From positions 264,814-328,813 of the forward strand of contig CAYLUZ010000006.1 in assembly GCA_964387025.1 (NCBI GenBank): DNA of 64,000 nucleotides, given 5' to 3'. The notes beneath the pieces are model-generated. The model made no database searches and was not told the origin of the DNA. It was given only the letters and a program-made list of their open reading frames with translations. The stretch is from PNON01 sp964387025 (GTDB lineage Bacteria > Chloroflexota > Anaerolineae > Anaerolineales > Anaerolineaceae). This document shows positions 1 to 9,196 of the stretch, in pieces. The stretch's first letter is position 1. Each line of letters starts with the position of its first letter. The position numbers and the translations under genes are program-made.

Positions 1-1092
1 TAATTTTTCCAGGTCCAATCGGCGAAGAATATCATAAAAAGCTTCTGCGCCCATATCAGCCCGGAAAACTTGACCCCAGCGGGTTTTCAGTTCGCGATAA
101 CGGCTCTCACTTAAGAATGTGAATGTCCGTAATTCCTGTAATTCATCACGCTGGTGAGATGAATGGCTTCGTCCTTCAACAGATTGGTCCTCGAGTTGGT
201 TTCGCAGTTCATTCATCTGGAGATCCGATTCAGCACGGATCGTTTCTACAAGCATCTTGACTTGTTCCAGTTCACGTTCTTTCTGGTCCTTCAACTCGGT
301 TTCAATTTCTTCCAATCGTTCTTTGACCAGTTTATTGATCTTTTTCAGGTATTCACCGGTGACTGTAGCTCCTGTTTCTGCAATGACCACATTTGTGGAC
401 TTGAACAGAACGGGGGAGGAAAGGACTGAACCCATCTTTTCCTGTAATTGTGATTCAAGTGCTTGTCCCTCTTTAATGACAGGATCCAATTTTGTGGCTG
501 TTTCTTCGTCATAACGTTCATCAATACTGGCTTTTTGTGTCTGGAATTCTGCCAGTTTTTTATCGCGACCAATCTTTACTTCTGCGATCTTTGAATTAAT
601 TGAAGAAGCCTGTTCGCGTTCAGAGACATTGATCTCATCTTCGAGACGTTTGAGTGCTTTTTGGCGGGCATCTTCATCAACATAGGTGATGATATATTGT
701 GCAAAATACAAGACCCTATCCAAATTCCGCCGTGAAATATCCAGCAGTAGTCCCAAATAGGATGGAATTCGACGGGTATACCAGATATGAGCGATGGGTG
801 TGGCAAGCTCAATATGACCCATACGTTCCCGACGAACTGAGGAACGAGTTACTTCCACACCGCATTTATCGCAGACGATGCCTTTGTATCTTGGATTCTT
901 ATATTTACCACAATAGCATTGCCAATCTCTTGTGGGTCCAAAGATCGCTTCACAAAACAAACCATCTTTTTCGGGGCGAAGTCTTCTATAATTGATCGTT
1001 TCTGGTTTTAAGACTTCTCCATACGACCAACTTTTTATGGTTTCGGGTGAAGCAAGATTTATACGCAGTGCGGTTAAGCCCTTTGTTTCCAC
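1..1092 (-). CDS. rpoC: RNA polymerase subunit beta' (5' part, runs off the window)
   Basis: This is the first 364 residues of the beta' subunit of RNA polymerase; the rest lies beyond position 1. The start is a GTG preceded by AGGAGG at 6 nt spacing. The N-terminal zinc site is intact (Cys59, Cys61, Cys74, Cys77), followed by the conserved stretch MGHIELATPIAHIWY (residues 91-105) and DMGAEA (346-351). Between about residues 140 and 335 there is a long, highly charged, mostly helical insertion that the short E. coli form lacks. A sensor kinase gene, not rpoB, lies directly upstream, and a good promoter sits in the gap between them. Identity is certain; the coiled-coil nature of the insertion is inferred from composition. 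Confidence 0.97.
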   Translation of the reverse strand, partial: METKGLTALRINLASPETIKSWSYGEVLKPETINYRRLRPEKDGLFCEAIFGPTRDWQCYCGKYKNPRYKGIVCDKCGVEVTRSSVRRERMGHIELATPIAHIWYTRRIPSYLGLLLDISRRNLDRVLYFAQYIITYVDEDARQKALKRLEDEINVSEREQASSINSKIAEVKIGRDKKLAEFQTQKASIDERYDEETATKLDPVIKEGQALESQLQEKMGSVLSSPVLFKSTNVVIAETGATVTGEYLKKINKLVKERLEEIETELKDQKERELEQVKMLVETIRAESDLQMNELRNQLEDQSVEGRSHSSHQRDELQELRTFTFLSESRYRELKTRWGQVFRADMGAEAFYDILRRLDLEKL

Positions 1093-1205
1093 GAAATACC
1101 TCCTACTGTGACTGGACCGGTAACATTAACGATTTAAAGCGCTTAGGTTGTATCCCATAGCGCTTGATTTAAATTAACAAACAGACATTATACGCATGAA
1201 ATCTT

Positions 1206-1235
1206 ATTATACTAATTCATGCTCACTTTCGTCAA
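1206..1235 (-). promoter_or_regulatory. Sigma-70-type promoter of rpoC
   Basis: On the minus strand TTGACG (1235-1230) and TATAAT (1211-1206) are separated by 18 bp. Transcription would begin near 1199, giving a leader of about 105 nt before the GTG of rpoC. The leader contains a short hairpin formed by AAGCGC and GCGCTT. The promoter lies wholly between the kinase stop and rpoC, so rpoC can be expressed on its own. Confidence 0.7.
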
Positions 1236-1262
1236 GATAAGAAAAGGGATTTGTGTAATATG

Positions 1263-4200
1263 TTATTCGGATTGGACGGTTGGTTGTTCCTTTATTAGAA
1301 CTTCTTTTGTTCTTTCAACATCTATGACAGCCGGAATCTGCAGGAAGAAAGTACTACCTTTTCCAAGTTGACTATCCACCCACACCTTACCTCCATGGCG
1401 TTCGGCGATCGATTTAACTATCGCCAGACCCATGCTGGATGGTTTCTGTACATATCCTTCCCGTTGAGAGCTACGGAAGAATTTCTCAAATAATCGTGGA
1501 ATATCCAACGGAGCTATCCCCTTACCGTTGTCTTGGACCTCGAAAACAACTGATGCTGAATACTCTGAACAACTGATGGTTACCTGACCGCCGACCGGAG
1601 AGTACTTGATACCATTTTCCACCAGGTTATATAAGGCTTGCTGTAATAGAGCAGAATCGGCATTTACTATGGGGTCACTCTCTTCTGAAATCTCATTAAG
1701 TAGAGTGATGTTTTTCTGCACAGCCTGGAGCTGAAGAGCTGTTTCGACTTTTTGAACCACTTCTTTAGCATGGACCGGTTCCAATTGCAGCCCAATTCCC
1801 GCCTCAATACGGCCCAGATCCAACAGATTGTTGACCAGGCGAGACATGCTTTCTATACCAGCAGTGATCTTCTTTACATAATTTTTCTGTTGTTCATTCA
1901 ACTCACCAACCATTTGTAGCATGGTTGCATTACCTCTCATTAGTGTGAGTGGGGTACGCAAATCGTGACTTACTGTTGCCACAAATTCTGATTTGAGTGA
2001 ATCAACTTCCTTAAAGTGAGTGATATCCCTAAGGATGCAGACCTTACCAAGTTGTGTACTTTCAACAACCATATCAGCAATGGATGCATAGAATACTCTT
2101 TGTTGGTCCAGCTTGATCTCGCGATTATTCGCTCCTAACTTGAGTAATTCAAGCAATTCCGGGTTGGATATCACATCCTGGATCTTTTTTCCTTCGATGA
2201 ATAGCTCATTCATTTTGAAAAGATCCATGGCAGGGTTGTTTGCCAGTATGATCATATCGTCCTGATCGATCACAAATATCGGGTCAGGAGTCGATTCGAG
2301 AATTGCTATCAGTCTTTTCTTACCCAACTCGGCTGATTTATAAAGGCGAATATTTGTTACTGCCAGGCTAACATCAGACGCGAGGGTTGAAAGGAATTTC
2401 ACCTCAGAATCCGGGAATGATCGCGGTTGATCATAAGCTGTCCATAGAATGCCAAGGAAACGATTGTTATTCCGGATGGGGACAGAGATTATTGCTGCCG
2501 GATTAAGCAATTCAGGGTTGAGTTTGAGGACTCTTCCACGAATCAAATTGTTAAGGCTGATCACATCTCTACTGCGGGTAAGAGCCATTACCTGTTCATC
2601 CAGGTAAGTATAGTATTTCAGTGTCTCACCCAACCCAAAACTTGTGGGGGTATTCGAATATGGATCAGTATCCGGCTCAGGTACAAGGACAATACGCGCC
2701 ATACTGCCGCCATTACTTATCGCCGCTTCCAGAATCGGCTGGAGAGCTGATTCAAGATCAAGGTGAGTAGCAATTCCCTGGCTGACCGAAAGTAAAAGAT
2801 TCAATTCATCAATGCGGTCTTTTAATGTCAGGCGCATCTGTTCAAACATCTGTCCAAGTTGACCGATCTCATCATCACCACGAATATACTGTGTGTGGTC
2901 CATGGTTCCTTTTGAGATCCTGTCAGCCTCATTCGTCAATACTTTGATGGAATATGTGATGGATGATAATCCGGCTTTAAAGATCAGGAATAACAAAACT
3001 GCTGCTACAAAGAGGATTGCAAACATGGGTAATGTGACTTCCCAGGTTGCAGCCTGAACTTCAGAGGACGGAACTGCCAGAACAACTGACCAATCCAAAT
3101 TCTTGGAGGGTTTGTAGTAGATTAGCAGTTGATTATTTCCGGCGGTGGTTAATGTATAAAAACGTTCGACCTTTGATAATTCTCCCGGGTAGGTTGAATT
3201 TAGGTATTCAACGTTCTGGTGGTAAATCACCTTCCCCTTTTCATCGATGATGTAACCTTCCCCGCCTTTTTGAGACATATTATTAAGTAAGTAAATGGTC
3301 GACTGGGTATATGGATTGGTTGCGAGGTCACTTCTTCCCACCAAAACACCTTTTAACCTCCCCAGATCATCCTTCACGGGAACAGCAAAAGAAATGGTGA
3401 CGGCATTGCTGGCGGGAGGTGAAAATGCTGTGTATGAGTTAAGAATTCCACCGGTGACAGTTTGTTGAACGATCGTGACTTCCTCAAGTGAGAGTTGCGT
3501 GACGCTTCCTTCGGGATAACTAACAAGCACTTTACCTGTATCATCCACGAATACCAGCTGCTTGAAAAACTGGATCGCCCTGATACTTTGCGACAGACTG
3601 ATCTGAATGTCTTTTATAGAATCACTATTTAGTGGAAGCGCGCGCGAATACTGGGTTAATAGATCATTACCTGTATTGATGAAAAATGGGATTCCATCCG
3701 CAGCTACTTCTGCAGTCCCAGCTAAACGTGCTTGAACCAGTTTCCTGGCTGATGCTCCAGAAATCAACCATGTTCCAACCAAAAGCGCAAAGAACAGAAA
3801 GAAAACGAAAGGACCAACACCCGTGAAAAAACGCCTGGTAAGGACATTCTCATCAGTCGCCGGGAACAAAGGTCCCGGTTTAACCCAGCTAGCCTGGTAA
3901 TAATTCGATAAGAAATATCCTACAATGCCTGCAATAATGTTGGGGAGAATGAGCAAAACAAATGCACCAGCCAGTGTAAGAAGACTGCCTCCTAACTGGC
4001 CGCTCAACATACCTGGTTCGCCGATCGAATAGTCTCCGATTGAAGTGACCATGAAGAAGGCAGCAGAAACAAGGGCTGCGATGATTGGATTTCTGAGCAA
4101 TCGATAGACCCAGCCGCGATAGCGCATCCGGATTAACTCACAATAAACCAGTGCAACAATGCTGTATTCAAATGGAATTAATAGGCTATGTTGAGTGAAG

Positions 4201-4577
4201 AAGCTAATCAGCAATCCTGATACCCAGGCAGATCCTACTGCAAAAATTGGCGGCATTAATCCACCAGCAAGGATCCAAGGGATAGCTGCAAAAAGCGGGA
4301 TCAATAAGGCAGATGATGCTCCCACATAAAGACTGTTTTGTACTGGTTCCAGAGAATTTAACCGCAATCCAATAAATAAGGATGTAAATGGCACCAGGAT
4401 GATCAATAAAGCCAGTAGTACAGAATTCCCCTGGTTTTTCTTTGGTGCTTTTTCATGCCAATATCTGAGGCGCCAATAAATGACAACAAGATAGAATCCA
4501 AGAAGCCCCCATCCGGTAATACTATGCGGCAGTTGGAGGCTAAAAGGGTTCCCTATGAGAGTGATAATAAATTCCAT
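1263..4577 (-). CDS. Large membrane sensor histidine kinase (Cache-HAMP-GAF-PAS)
   Basis: This is a 1104-residue hybrid-free sensor kinase. Residues 1 to about 250 are a multi-pass membrane region. A further TM helix near 255-275 leads into an extracytoplasmic Cache-like sensor (about 280-510), another TM (about 515-540), HAMP, GAF (about 605-750) and PAS (about 755-860). The HisKA domain carries the H-box FVATVSHDLRTPL with phospho-acceptor His871. The HATPase domain has the N-box (LVENGIKYSP) and G1 box (DNGKGI). No receiver domain or response regulator gene is adjacent, so the partner is unknown. It lies 44 bp downstream of the C69 peptidase gene and may be cotranscribed with it. The ligand cannot be told from sequence. 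Confidence 0.92.
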   Translation of the reverse strand: MEFIITLIGNPFSLQLPHSITGWGLLGFYLVVIYWRLRYWHEKAPKKNQGNSVLLALLIILVPFTSLFIGLRLNSLEPVQNSLYVGASSALLIPLFAAIPWILAGGLMPPIFAVGSAWVSGLLISFFTQHSLLIPFEYSIVALVYCELIRMRYRGWVYRLLRNPIIAALVSAAFFMVTSIGDYSIGEPGMLSGQLGGSLLTLAGAFVLLILPNIIAGIVGYFLSNYYQASWVKPGPLFPATDENVLTRRFFTGVGPFVFFLFFALLVGTWLISGASARKLVQARLAGTAEVAADGIPFFINTGNDLLTQYSRALPLNSDSIKDIQISLSQSIRAIQFFKQLVFVDDTGKVLVSYPEGSVTQLSLEEVTIVQQTVTGGILNSYTAFSPPASNAVTISFAVPVKDDLGRLKGVLVGRSDLATNPYTQSTIYLLNNMSQKGGEGYIIDEKGKVIYHQNVEYLNSTYPGELSKVERFYTLTTAGNNQLLIYYKPSKNLDWSVVLAVPSSEVQAATWEVTLPMFAILFVAAVLLFLIFKAGLSSITYSIKVLTNEADRISKGTMDHTQYIRGDDEIGQLGQMFEQMRLTLKDRIDELNLLLSVSQGIATHLDLESALQPILEAAISNGGSMARIVLVPEPDTDPYSNTPTSFGLGETLKYYTYLDEQVMALTRSRDVISLNNLIRGRVLKLNPELLNPAAIISVPIRNNNRFLGILWTAYDQPRSFPDSEVKFLSTLASDVSLAVTNIRLYKSAELGKKRLIAILESTPDPIFVIDQDDMIILANNPAMDLFKMNELFIEGKKIQDVISNPELLELLKLGANNREIKLDQQRVFYASIADMVVESTQLGKVCILRDITHFKEVDSLKSEFVATVSHDLRTPLTLMRGNATMLQMVGELNEQQKNYVKKITAGIESMSRLVNNLLDLGRIEAGIGLQLEPVHAKEVVQKVETALQLQAVQKNITLLNEISEESDPIVNADSALLQQALYNLVENGIKYSPVGGQVTISCSEYSASVVFEVQDNGKGIAPLDIPRLFEKFFRSSQREGYVQKPSSMGLAIVKSIAERHGGKVWVDSQLGKGSTFFLQIPAVIDVERTKEVLIKEQPTVQSE

Positions 4578-4621
4578 AATGTCAAGAGAGCGCCAGAAAT
4601 TTTATTAATTATATATTCATA

Positions 4622-5956
4622 CTAATTATCAGGCAACAGAGCCATTTGATTGAATTTGTTCCGCGACTGTTTATATAGGCTTGAAACCCCTTTCTTGATT
4701 GGTTCTGATCCTACCTTCTCAATCCACTTTATTGTAGCAGTTTTTGCTTTATCAAAACAATCTTTTGAATACACCAGTTTCTCATTTTCAGATGCGGCTG
4801 CTAGGTTTTCAACACCTTCAACAAAAGATCCTTCCAACTGGTCTCGTTCTTCCTGATAAAGAGAAATCCGTTGTGAGTAATCCAAGATCACCGACCGGTG
4901 AAGTTTTTCATGCATCCACCAGAGAGAGTCTGGATCATATTTTCCAGTGGGAGTACTTCCCATTTCAGGTAGGCCGCCCTTGAACCATACGGGTTTGAAG
5001 ACTCCCGTGCAGGGAGCAGTTGTTCCAGTGAACCAATGCAATTGATCTTCCTGGAATAGTTCAGATACCATAGATCCGGTGGTCTCATTGATCCGAACAG
5101 GTCCAACACCAGCATGCATACAAATATCTGCTCCGGTAAATCCCCGATCCGGGGTCCAGGATGCTGATTCTCCCCTTCTATGAGTTCTCAATATATTCAT
5201 CAAATCCTGTGCTTCCAGGTCCTTTTTTCCTGCGGTCAGGTTCGTCATTGTACAGGTCTGACGCCCTCTGGCATCTCCAAAGTAAGTAAATAAGGGGTCA
5301 GAGTAACACTTGCTGAAATTAAAATCATCCTTATTTTTGCACCATTTCTTCTCCACCGCGTAAGCAACCAGATCATTCGATGCCATGTCCCATTTATCTG
5401 TGATTGTTATCGCATTGGAAATTGTACGAATACCACTTACATGTTCAGCTGCCCAATGTTTTCCGGCCGTTTCCAGGACCCAGGCATCCTTTGGATCTGC
5501 AATCAGAAAACTATTATGATAATAAAACGGATGCAAAAAACCACAGTTTCCCCCTTGTCCATATTTTTCAAGCAATTCAGTAATGACTTTGACAGCATCA
5601 AAAGATGTGGCAGCCCTTTCAAGAGCCAGTCTCAAAAGGTCCATACCAGTCAAATTGGTTCCTTTATTGTAAGGAATACGAGTGAAGACTGCTTCATTAC
5701 CAATGGTGACCCCAAATTCATTCGCCCCCATTTCGCCACCCCAGATCCAAAACGGTCTGGCGAGAATGATCGCATTCGTGGTGGCAGCCTGTGGAATGGT
5801 TATATAAGTACAATGAACATCTTCGCCTGGAAGACAATTTTTGCGGGGATGCATTTCAAGGATGTGTGCCTCATTTGGGTCACGATCACTGTTTTTTCCA
5901 AATAACGCAACGCCTTTTTTTGACCGATTAGCTGGTACATAGATCGTATCGCACAT
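4622..5956 (-). CDS. C69-family dipeptidase (secernin-like Ntn hydrolase)
   Basis: This 444-residue protein starts MCDT. Cys2 would become the N-terminal nucleophile after removal of Met, as in N-terminal-nucleophile hydrolases of peptidase family C69/secernin. The family-typical GKNSDRDPNEAH follows at about residues 21-32. There is no signal peptide, so it is expected in the cytoplasm, where relatives cleave dipeptides. The start is supported by an AGGGTG ribosome site and by the need for Cys at position 2. It sits 71 bp after the acyltransferase gene and 44 bp before the sensor kinase gene. Substrate is not predictable; a secernin-type role of unknown activity is the alternative. Confidence 0.88.
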   Translation of the reverse strand: MCDTIYVPANRSKKGVALFGKNSDRDPNEAHILEMHPRKNCLPGEDVHCTYITIPQAATTNAIILARPFWIWGGEMGANEFGVTIGNEAVFTRIPYNKGTNLTGMDLLRLALERAATSFDAVKVITELLEKYGQGGNCGFLHPFYYHNSFLIADPKDAWVLETAGKHWAAEHVSGIRTISNAITITDKWDMASNDLVAYAVEKKWCKNKDDFNFSKCYSDPLFTYFGDARGRQTCTMTNLTAGKKDLEAQDLMNILRTHRRGESASWTPDRGFTGADICMHAGVGPVRINETTGSMVSELFQEDQLHWFTGTTAPCTGVFKPVWFKGGLPEMGSTPTGKYDPDSLWWMHEKLHRSVILDYSQRISLYQEERDQLEGSFVEGVENLAAASENEKLVYSKDCFDKAKTATIKWIEKVGSEPIKKGVSSLYKQSRNKFNQMALLPDN

Positions 5957-6027
5957 GGCTTCACCCTTTCATTTGTGGTTTACTTCTTTTCTATTAGTTT
6001 TGTCGCCTATGGGGGAGGCAATATATA

Positions 6028-6690
6028 TCAGGAATAATAACCCCGGTATTCTTCTGGAAGCAGCTCAGCAATTTTCTTCATTACAAAATCCACTTTTTCC
6101 TGCCTAAGCTCTGAACCCGTTTTCCCTTTCTCTTCAAATTCAGGGAGGGAAAACGGTTTACCCACTATCATCGAAGCTCGCGGGCGTTTCCCCTGCAGTA
6201 GTTTGGATAAGAAATCGTCCGTTGTTCCCACCATAGCCAGAGGTACGATTTTGACTTTTGTTTTTTCAAACAGGTAGGTAATGCCTGCTTTTGCTTTCCG
6301 CATGCCTGGAGAGTGTGACCGGCCGCCTTCCGGAGCGATTGCCAATGATTTACCGGTTAGAACAGCATCTACTGTTCTATGCAGTGCAGTTCGATCAATT
6401 TCACCCCTATCTATCGGTATTCCTCCATAAGCCTTTGCCAAAATATCCTGACCCGGGCGATTCCAAACATCTGATGCCCCCAATACCTCAGGGAATGTGG
6501 GCCAATATGCAACTATAAGTGGAGCTTCAAAAAGGGATACATGGTTGAAGATCAAAATATACGGATCATCCGGTATATTTTCAAATCCTATACGTTCAAC
6601 GCGGCTGAGTATGTTGAACAACGCCTTGAACACCGGGCGAATGATACGACGAGCCACATGATTGTAGAGTGGGATTTTATAATCGCTCAT
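6028..6690 (-). CDS. PlsC-type 1-acylglycerol-3-phosphate acyltransferase
   Basis: This 220-residue protein is a LPLAT/PlsC-type acyltransferase, which adds the second acyl chain to lysophosphatidate at the membrane during phospholipid synthesis. The first block reads NHVSLFEAP, so the catalytic pair is His50 with Glu55 (HX4E) where the family norm is HX4D. Motif II is IPIDRGE (91-97) and motif III is PEGGRS (120-125), against the usual EGTRS. The ATG overlaps the cmk stop by 4 bp, as in other genomes where cmk and plsC are adjacent or fused. Both departures are conservative, so it is probably active, but its acceptor could differ from lysophosphatidate. Confidence 0.87.
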   Translation of the reverse strand: MSDYKIPLYNHVARRIIRPVFKALFNILSRVERIGFENIPDDPYILIFNHVSLFEAPLIVAYWPTFPEVLGASDVWNRPGQDILAKAYGGIPIDRGEIDRTALHRTVDAVLTGKSLAIAPEGGRSHSPGMRKAKAGITYLFEKTKVKIVPLAMVGTTDDFLSKLLQGKRPRASMIVGKPFSLPEFEEKGKTGSELRQEKVDFVMKKIAELLPEEYRGYYS

Positions 6691-7361
6691 TCAAATTCAG
6701 CCTTAATTTTTTCCACAACCTGTGATATTGACAAATGATCTGTATTGATTATGACAGCATCCACTGCAGGTTTTAATGGGGCAATTTGACGCGTGGAATC
6801 GATCTCATCCCTTTTCTTTATCCCGGCAAGAATACTCTCAAAATTGGCTGTTTCACCCCTGTCGATCAATTCCTTAAATCGTCTTCTCGCTCGCTCTTCC
6901 GACGATGCATCCAAATAGATCTTTACCTTTGCTTCCGGTAGAACCACCGTTCCGATATCGCGCCCTGCCATGACAACTTTTCCGCGAAGCCCAATTTGGC
7001 GCTGCTGGTAGGTCATCGCCTTACGAACACCTGCATATGCTGATACCTGTGATACATGCTGGTCCACCAGGCGGGTACGAATTTCCCAGGTGATATCATT
7101 TCCATCCATCAAAACATCATACTGACGTCCATCATTGACTGAAGGTTCAGAGATATCAATTTTCACCTTTTCAGCAAGGGCGGTTATTCCGGGTTCATCC
7201 AATAATGATATATTGGATTGGAGCACACCATATGTAACAACCCTGTACATAACACCGGTATCAAAATAAAGGTAGGCAAGTTCTTTCGCAAGAATTGCTG
7301 CTACTGTAGATTTTCCAGAACTGGCAGGCCCATCGATGGTAATTGCATCAGGAATTGACAT
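6687..7361 (-). CDS. cmk: Cytidylate kinase
   Basis: CMP/dCMP kinase makes CDP and dCDP from ATP and the monophosphate in pyrimidine salvage and CTP homeostasis. The 224-residue length is normal. The P-loop is GPASSGKST (residues 11-19) and the NMP-binding part includes FDTGVMYR and GRDIGTVV. It is the first gene of a translationally coupled pair with the plsC-like gene (4-bp overlap). The 131-bp gap upstream separates it from the glycan cluster. Confidence 0.96.
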   Translation of the reverse strand: MSIPDAITIDGPASSGKSTVAAILAKELAYLYFDTGVMYRVVTYGVLQSNISLLDEPGITALAEKVKIDISEPSVNDGRQYDVLMDGNDITWEIRTRLVDQHVSQVSAYAGVRKAMTYQQRQIGLRGKVVMAGRDIGTVVLPEAKVKIYLDASSEERARRRFKELIDRGETANFESILAGIKKRDEIDSTRQIAPLKPAVDAVIINTDHLSISQVVEKIKAEFE

Positions 7362-7492
7362 TTATATTCCAATCAGATTAATTTTTTCCGGGATCATGAA
7401 ATAATAATTCCCGGTTTGAGGATTTAGTATATTTACTCATTACCGATATTCAAGATTAACACCAACAGATTATTCAAGTTCTATTATTCTCG

Positions 7493-9196
7493 TTATTGAG
7501 ATGGTAAGATGATCATTCCACCCGGGAATTGATCTGCCCTTACCCAAAGCACAACTGATGAGTTCGAGTAGGAAACCTTTCGGTGAACAAGCCATGAAAT
7601 CCAATCCATGGCGGTAAAATTTTGCCAATTGATGGTTTGTTCGTAGATAAAATCCTGTCCGCGGTATAGATCCTGAAATTCAAATTCCTGATCTGTACCA
7701 GCCAGAATAACTTCCGGCTGTTGGTCTTTTTCAGTTGCCAACTGAAATTTTATTTTTGAAAAATCTTTTAATCCCCATTCAAGTTCAGATGAATCCAAAC
7801 CTAACACTGTAACGCCTATTCCAGTTGAACTACCCGCATTCCAATTTGAGATCTCGTTGATCGTCTTTTTGATCAATCCCAATTGTGGTACTGTCTGGGC
7901 TGATCCTATCATTTCACTTTGCAGCCCTGTTCCTACACCTGAAACACGCCACCCGGTGGAGAAAGTGTACAAAAATAGAATTACCAGAACACCCCAGATA
8001 TATCCCTTCAAAGCAACCGTTCTAGACCATCCAAGAATTATCAGGATTGCACTTACGAGAAGGATTCCAATTCCACCACCAACTGCCAGAATGAGCTGAT
8101 TCTGGTCCCCGCCATAAGTCAATTTCCCGAAGTTGAACCATAAAAATCCGGCAATTGTCATGATTAGGATCGCGACACCCATGGTCGGAATAAACTCTCC
8201 ACCCTCTAAATCTAAATGATGTTTGATCTCAATGGCTGCCAAAGTGTATAAAGGAAAAACCAACCAGAAATATTGGGTTAATTCCCGACCTGGATTGACC
8301 AAAATAAGTACCAAGCCAGCCAAGAGCCAAATGAAAAGAAATTTTCCAAAACCGTTCTTTTCAATCAGGCTTCTGATCCCACCCCAAATCCCAAAGATCA
8401 GTCCCAGCGGGAAGTAGAATATTATACCCAACAAGAAAAGAGGGAAAGAAAGGACTTCCTGACTTTTCCAAGTGTGAAAATAATCCGTAAATGAACCGGC
8501 AAGAGCATTTAATGATCGCGGATAAGATAAGAAAAACGTTCCAATCAGGATTACAGTCAGTATTAATACCAGCCAAAATAAACGATTATGGATTGCTTCA
8601 TTTATTATTGTGATTGGTTGTTCTTGTTTTTTGAATCTTTCCCTGTCGATCAGTAACCAGATAATCACTGCGATTGCCAGTGGAATAAGTGCTGACCAGA
8701 TGCCTACCCCGCCAAGCAAAGCAAGACCACACACCATTCCAGATCCGATAATGTGCCGGTTGAACAATAAATATATCGCCAGACCCAACAAAAACAAAGA
8801 AATTGTCGATCCACCAGCTGTCCGGGATAAAGAGACAAGGGAGGGATCCATTGCCAGAAATGCAGCCAATATGACTGTCGCCCAGTTTCCCAAATACTTG
8901 CGATAGAGAAATGGAATGGAGATCAATAAAGTACCAAATAAGGCGGGAATCAACCGGGCAATAAAGTTGGTTTGGTCAAATAATGAAAACAGGAAACTTG
9001 TTAATGCCAGGTAGAGAGGTTCTCCTGACCAATTAATCACCTGTCCTTTAGTTGTCGATAATGCCTGCAGTGCTAAATTCGCCTCATTTCCGGATAATGG
9101 TCGAATTCCAAGGTTAAGAAACCTTATGGCGATTGCAATAAGTGCAATTCCGAAAATTATCAGATATTGATTTCGGGTGAATTTTGCCTGCATCAT
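7493..9196 (-). CDS. GT39-like polyprenyl-phosphate-sugar glycosyltransferase (membrane)
   Basis: This 567-residue polytopic membrane protein has the layout of GT-C glycosyltransferases of the PMT/GT39 group. It has an N-terminal TM, then an acidic loop motif (LSGNEANLALQA, Glu38), about ten further TM segments, and a soluble C-terminal part after about residue 440. Such enzymes move a sugar from a polyprenyl-phosphate carrier to an acceptor on the outer face of the membrane. The loop has Asn-Glu where many relatives have Asp-Glu. Its ATG overlaps the stop of the upstream DUF2298 gene (ATGA), so the two are translationally coupled. It is the last gene of the glycan cluster. Donor and acceptor are unknown. 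Confidence 0.82.
   Translation of the reverse strand: MMQAKFTRNQYLIIFGIALIAIAIRFLNLGIRPLSGNEANLALQALSTTKGQVINWSGEPLYLALTSFLFSLFDQTNFIARLIPALFGTLLISIPFLYRKYLGNWATVILAAFLAMDPSLVSLSRTAGGSTISLFLLGLAIYLLFNRHIIGSGMVCGLALLGGVGIWSALIPLAIAVIIWLLIDRERFKKQEQPITIINEAIHNRLFWLVLILTVILIGTFFLSYPRSLNALAGSFTDYFHTWKSQEVLSFPLFLLGIIFYFPLGLIFGIWGGIRSLIEKNGFGKFLFIWLLAGLVLILVNPGRELTQYFWLVFPLYTLAAIEIKHHLDLEGGEFIPTMGVAILIMTIAGFLWFNFGKLTYGGDQNQLILAVGGGIGILLVSAILIILGWSRTVALKGYIWGVLVILFLYTFSTGWRVSGVGTGLQSEMIGSAQTVPQLGLIKKTINEISNWNAGSSTGIGVTVLGLDSSELEWGLKDFSKIKFQLATEKDQQPEVILAGTDQEFEFQDLYRGQDFIYEQTINWQNFTAMDWISWLVHRKVSYSNSSVVLWVRADQFPGGMIILPSQ

Noticed and set aside
7380..7420. Terminator between cmk and the GT39 gene
   Set aside because: CCGGGA/TCCCGG can pair, but on the minus strand the stem is followed by A, not T, and the loop is long.
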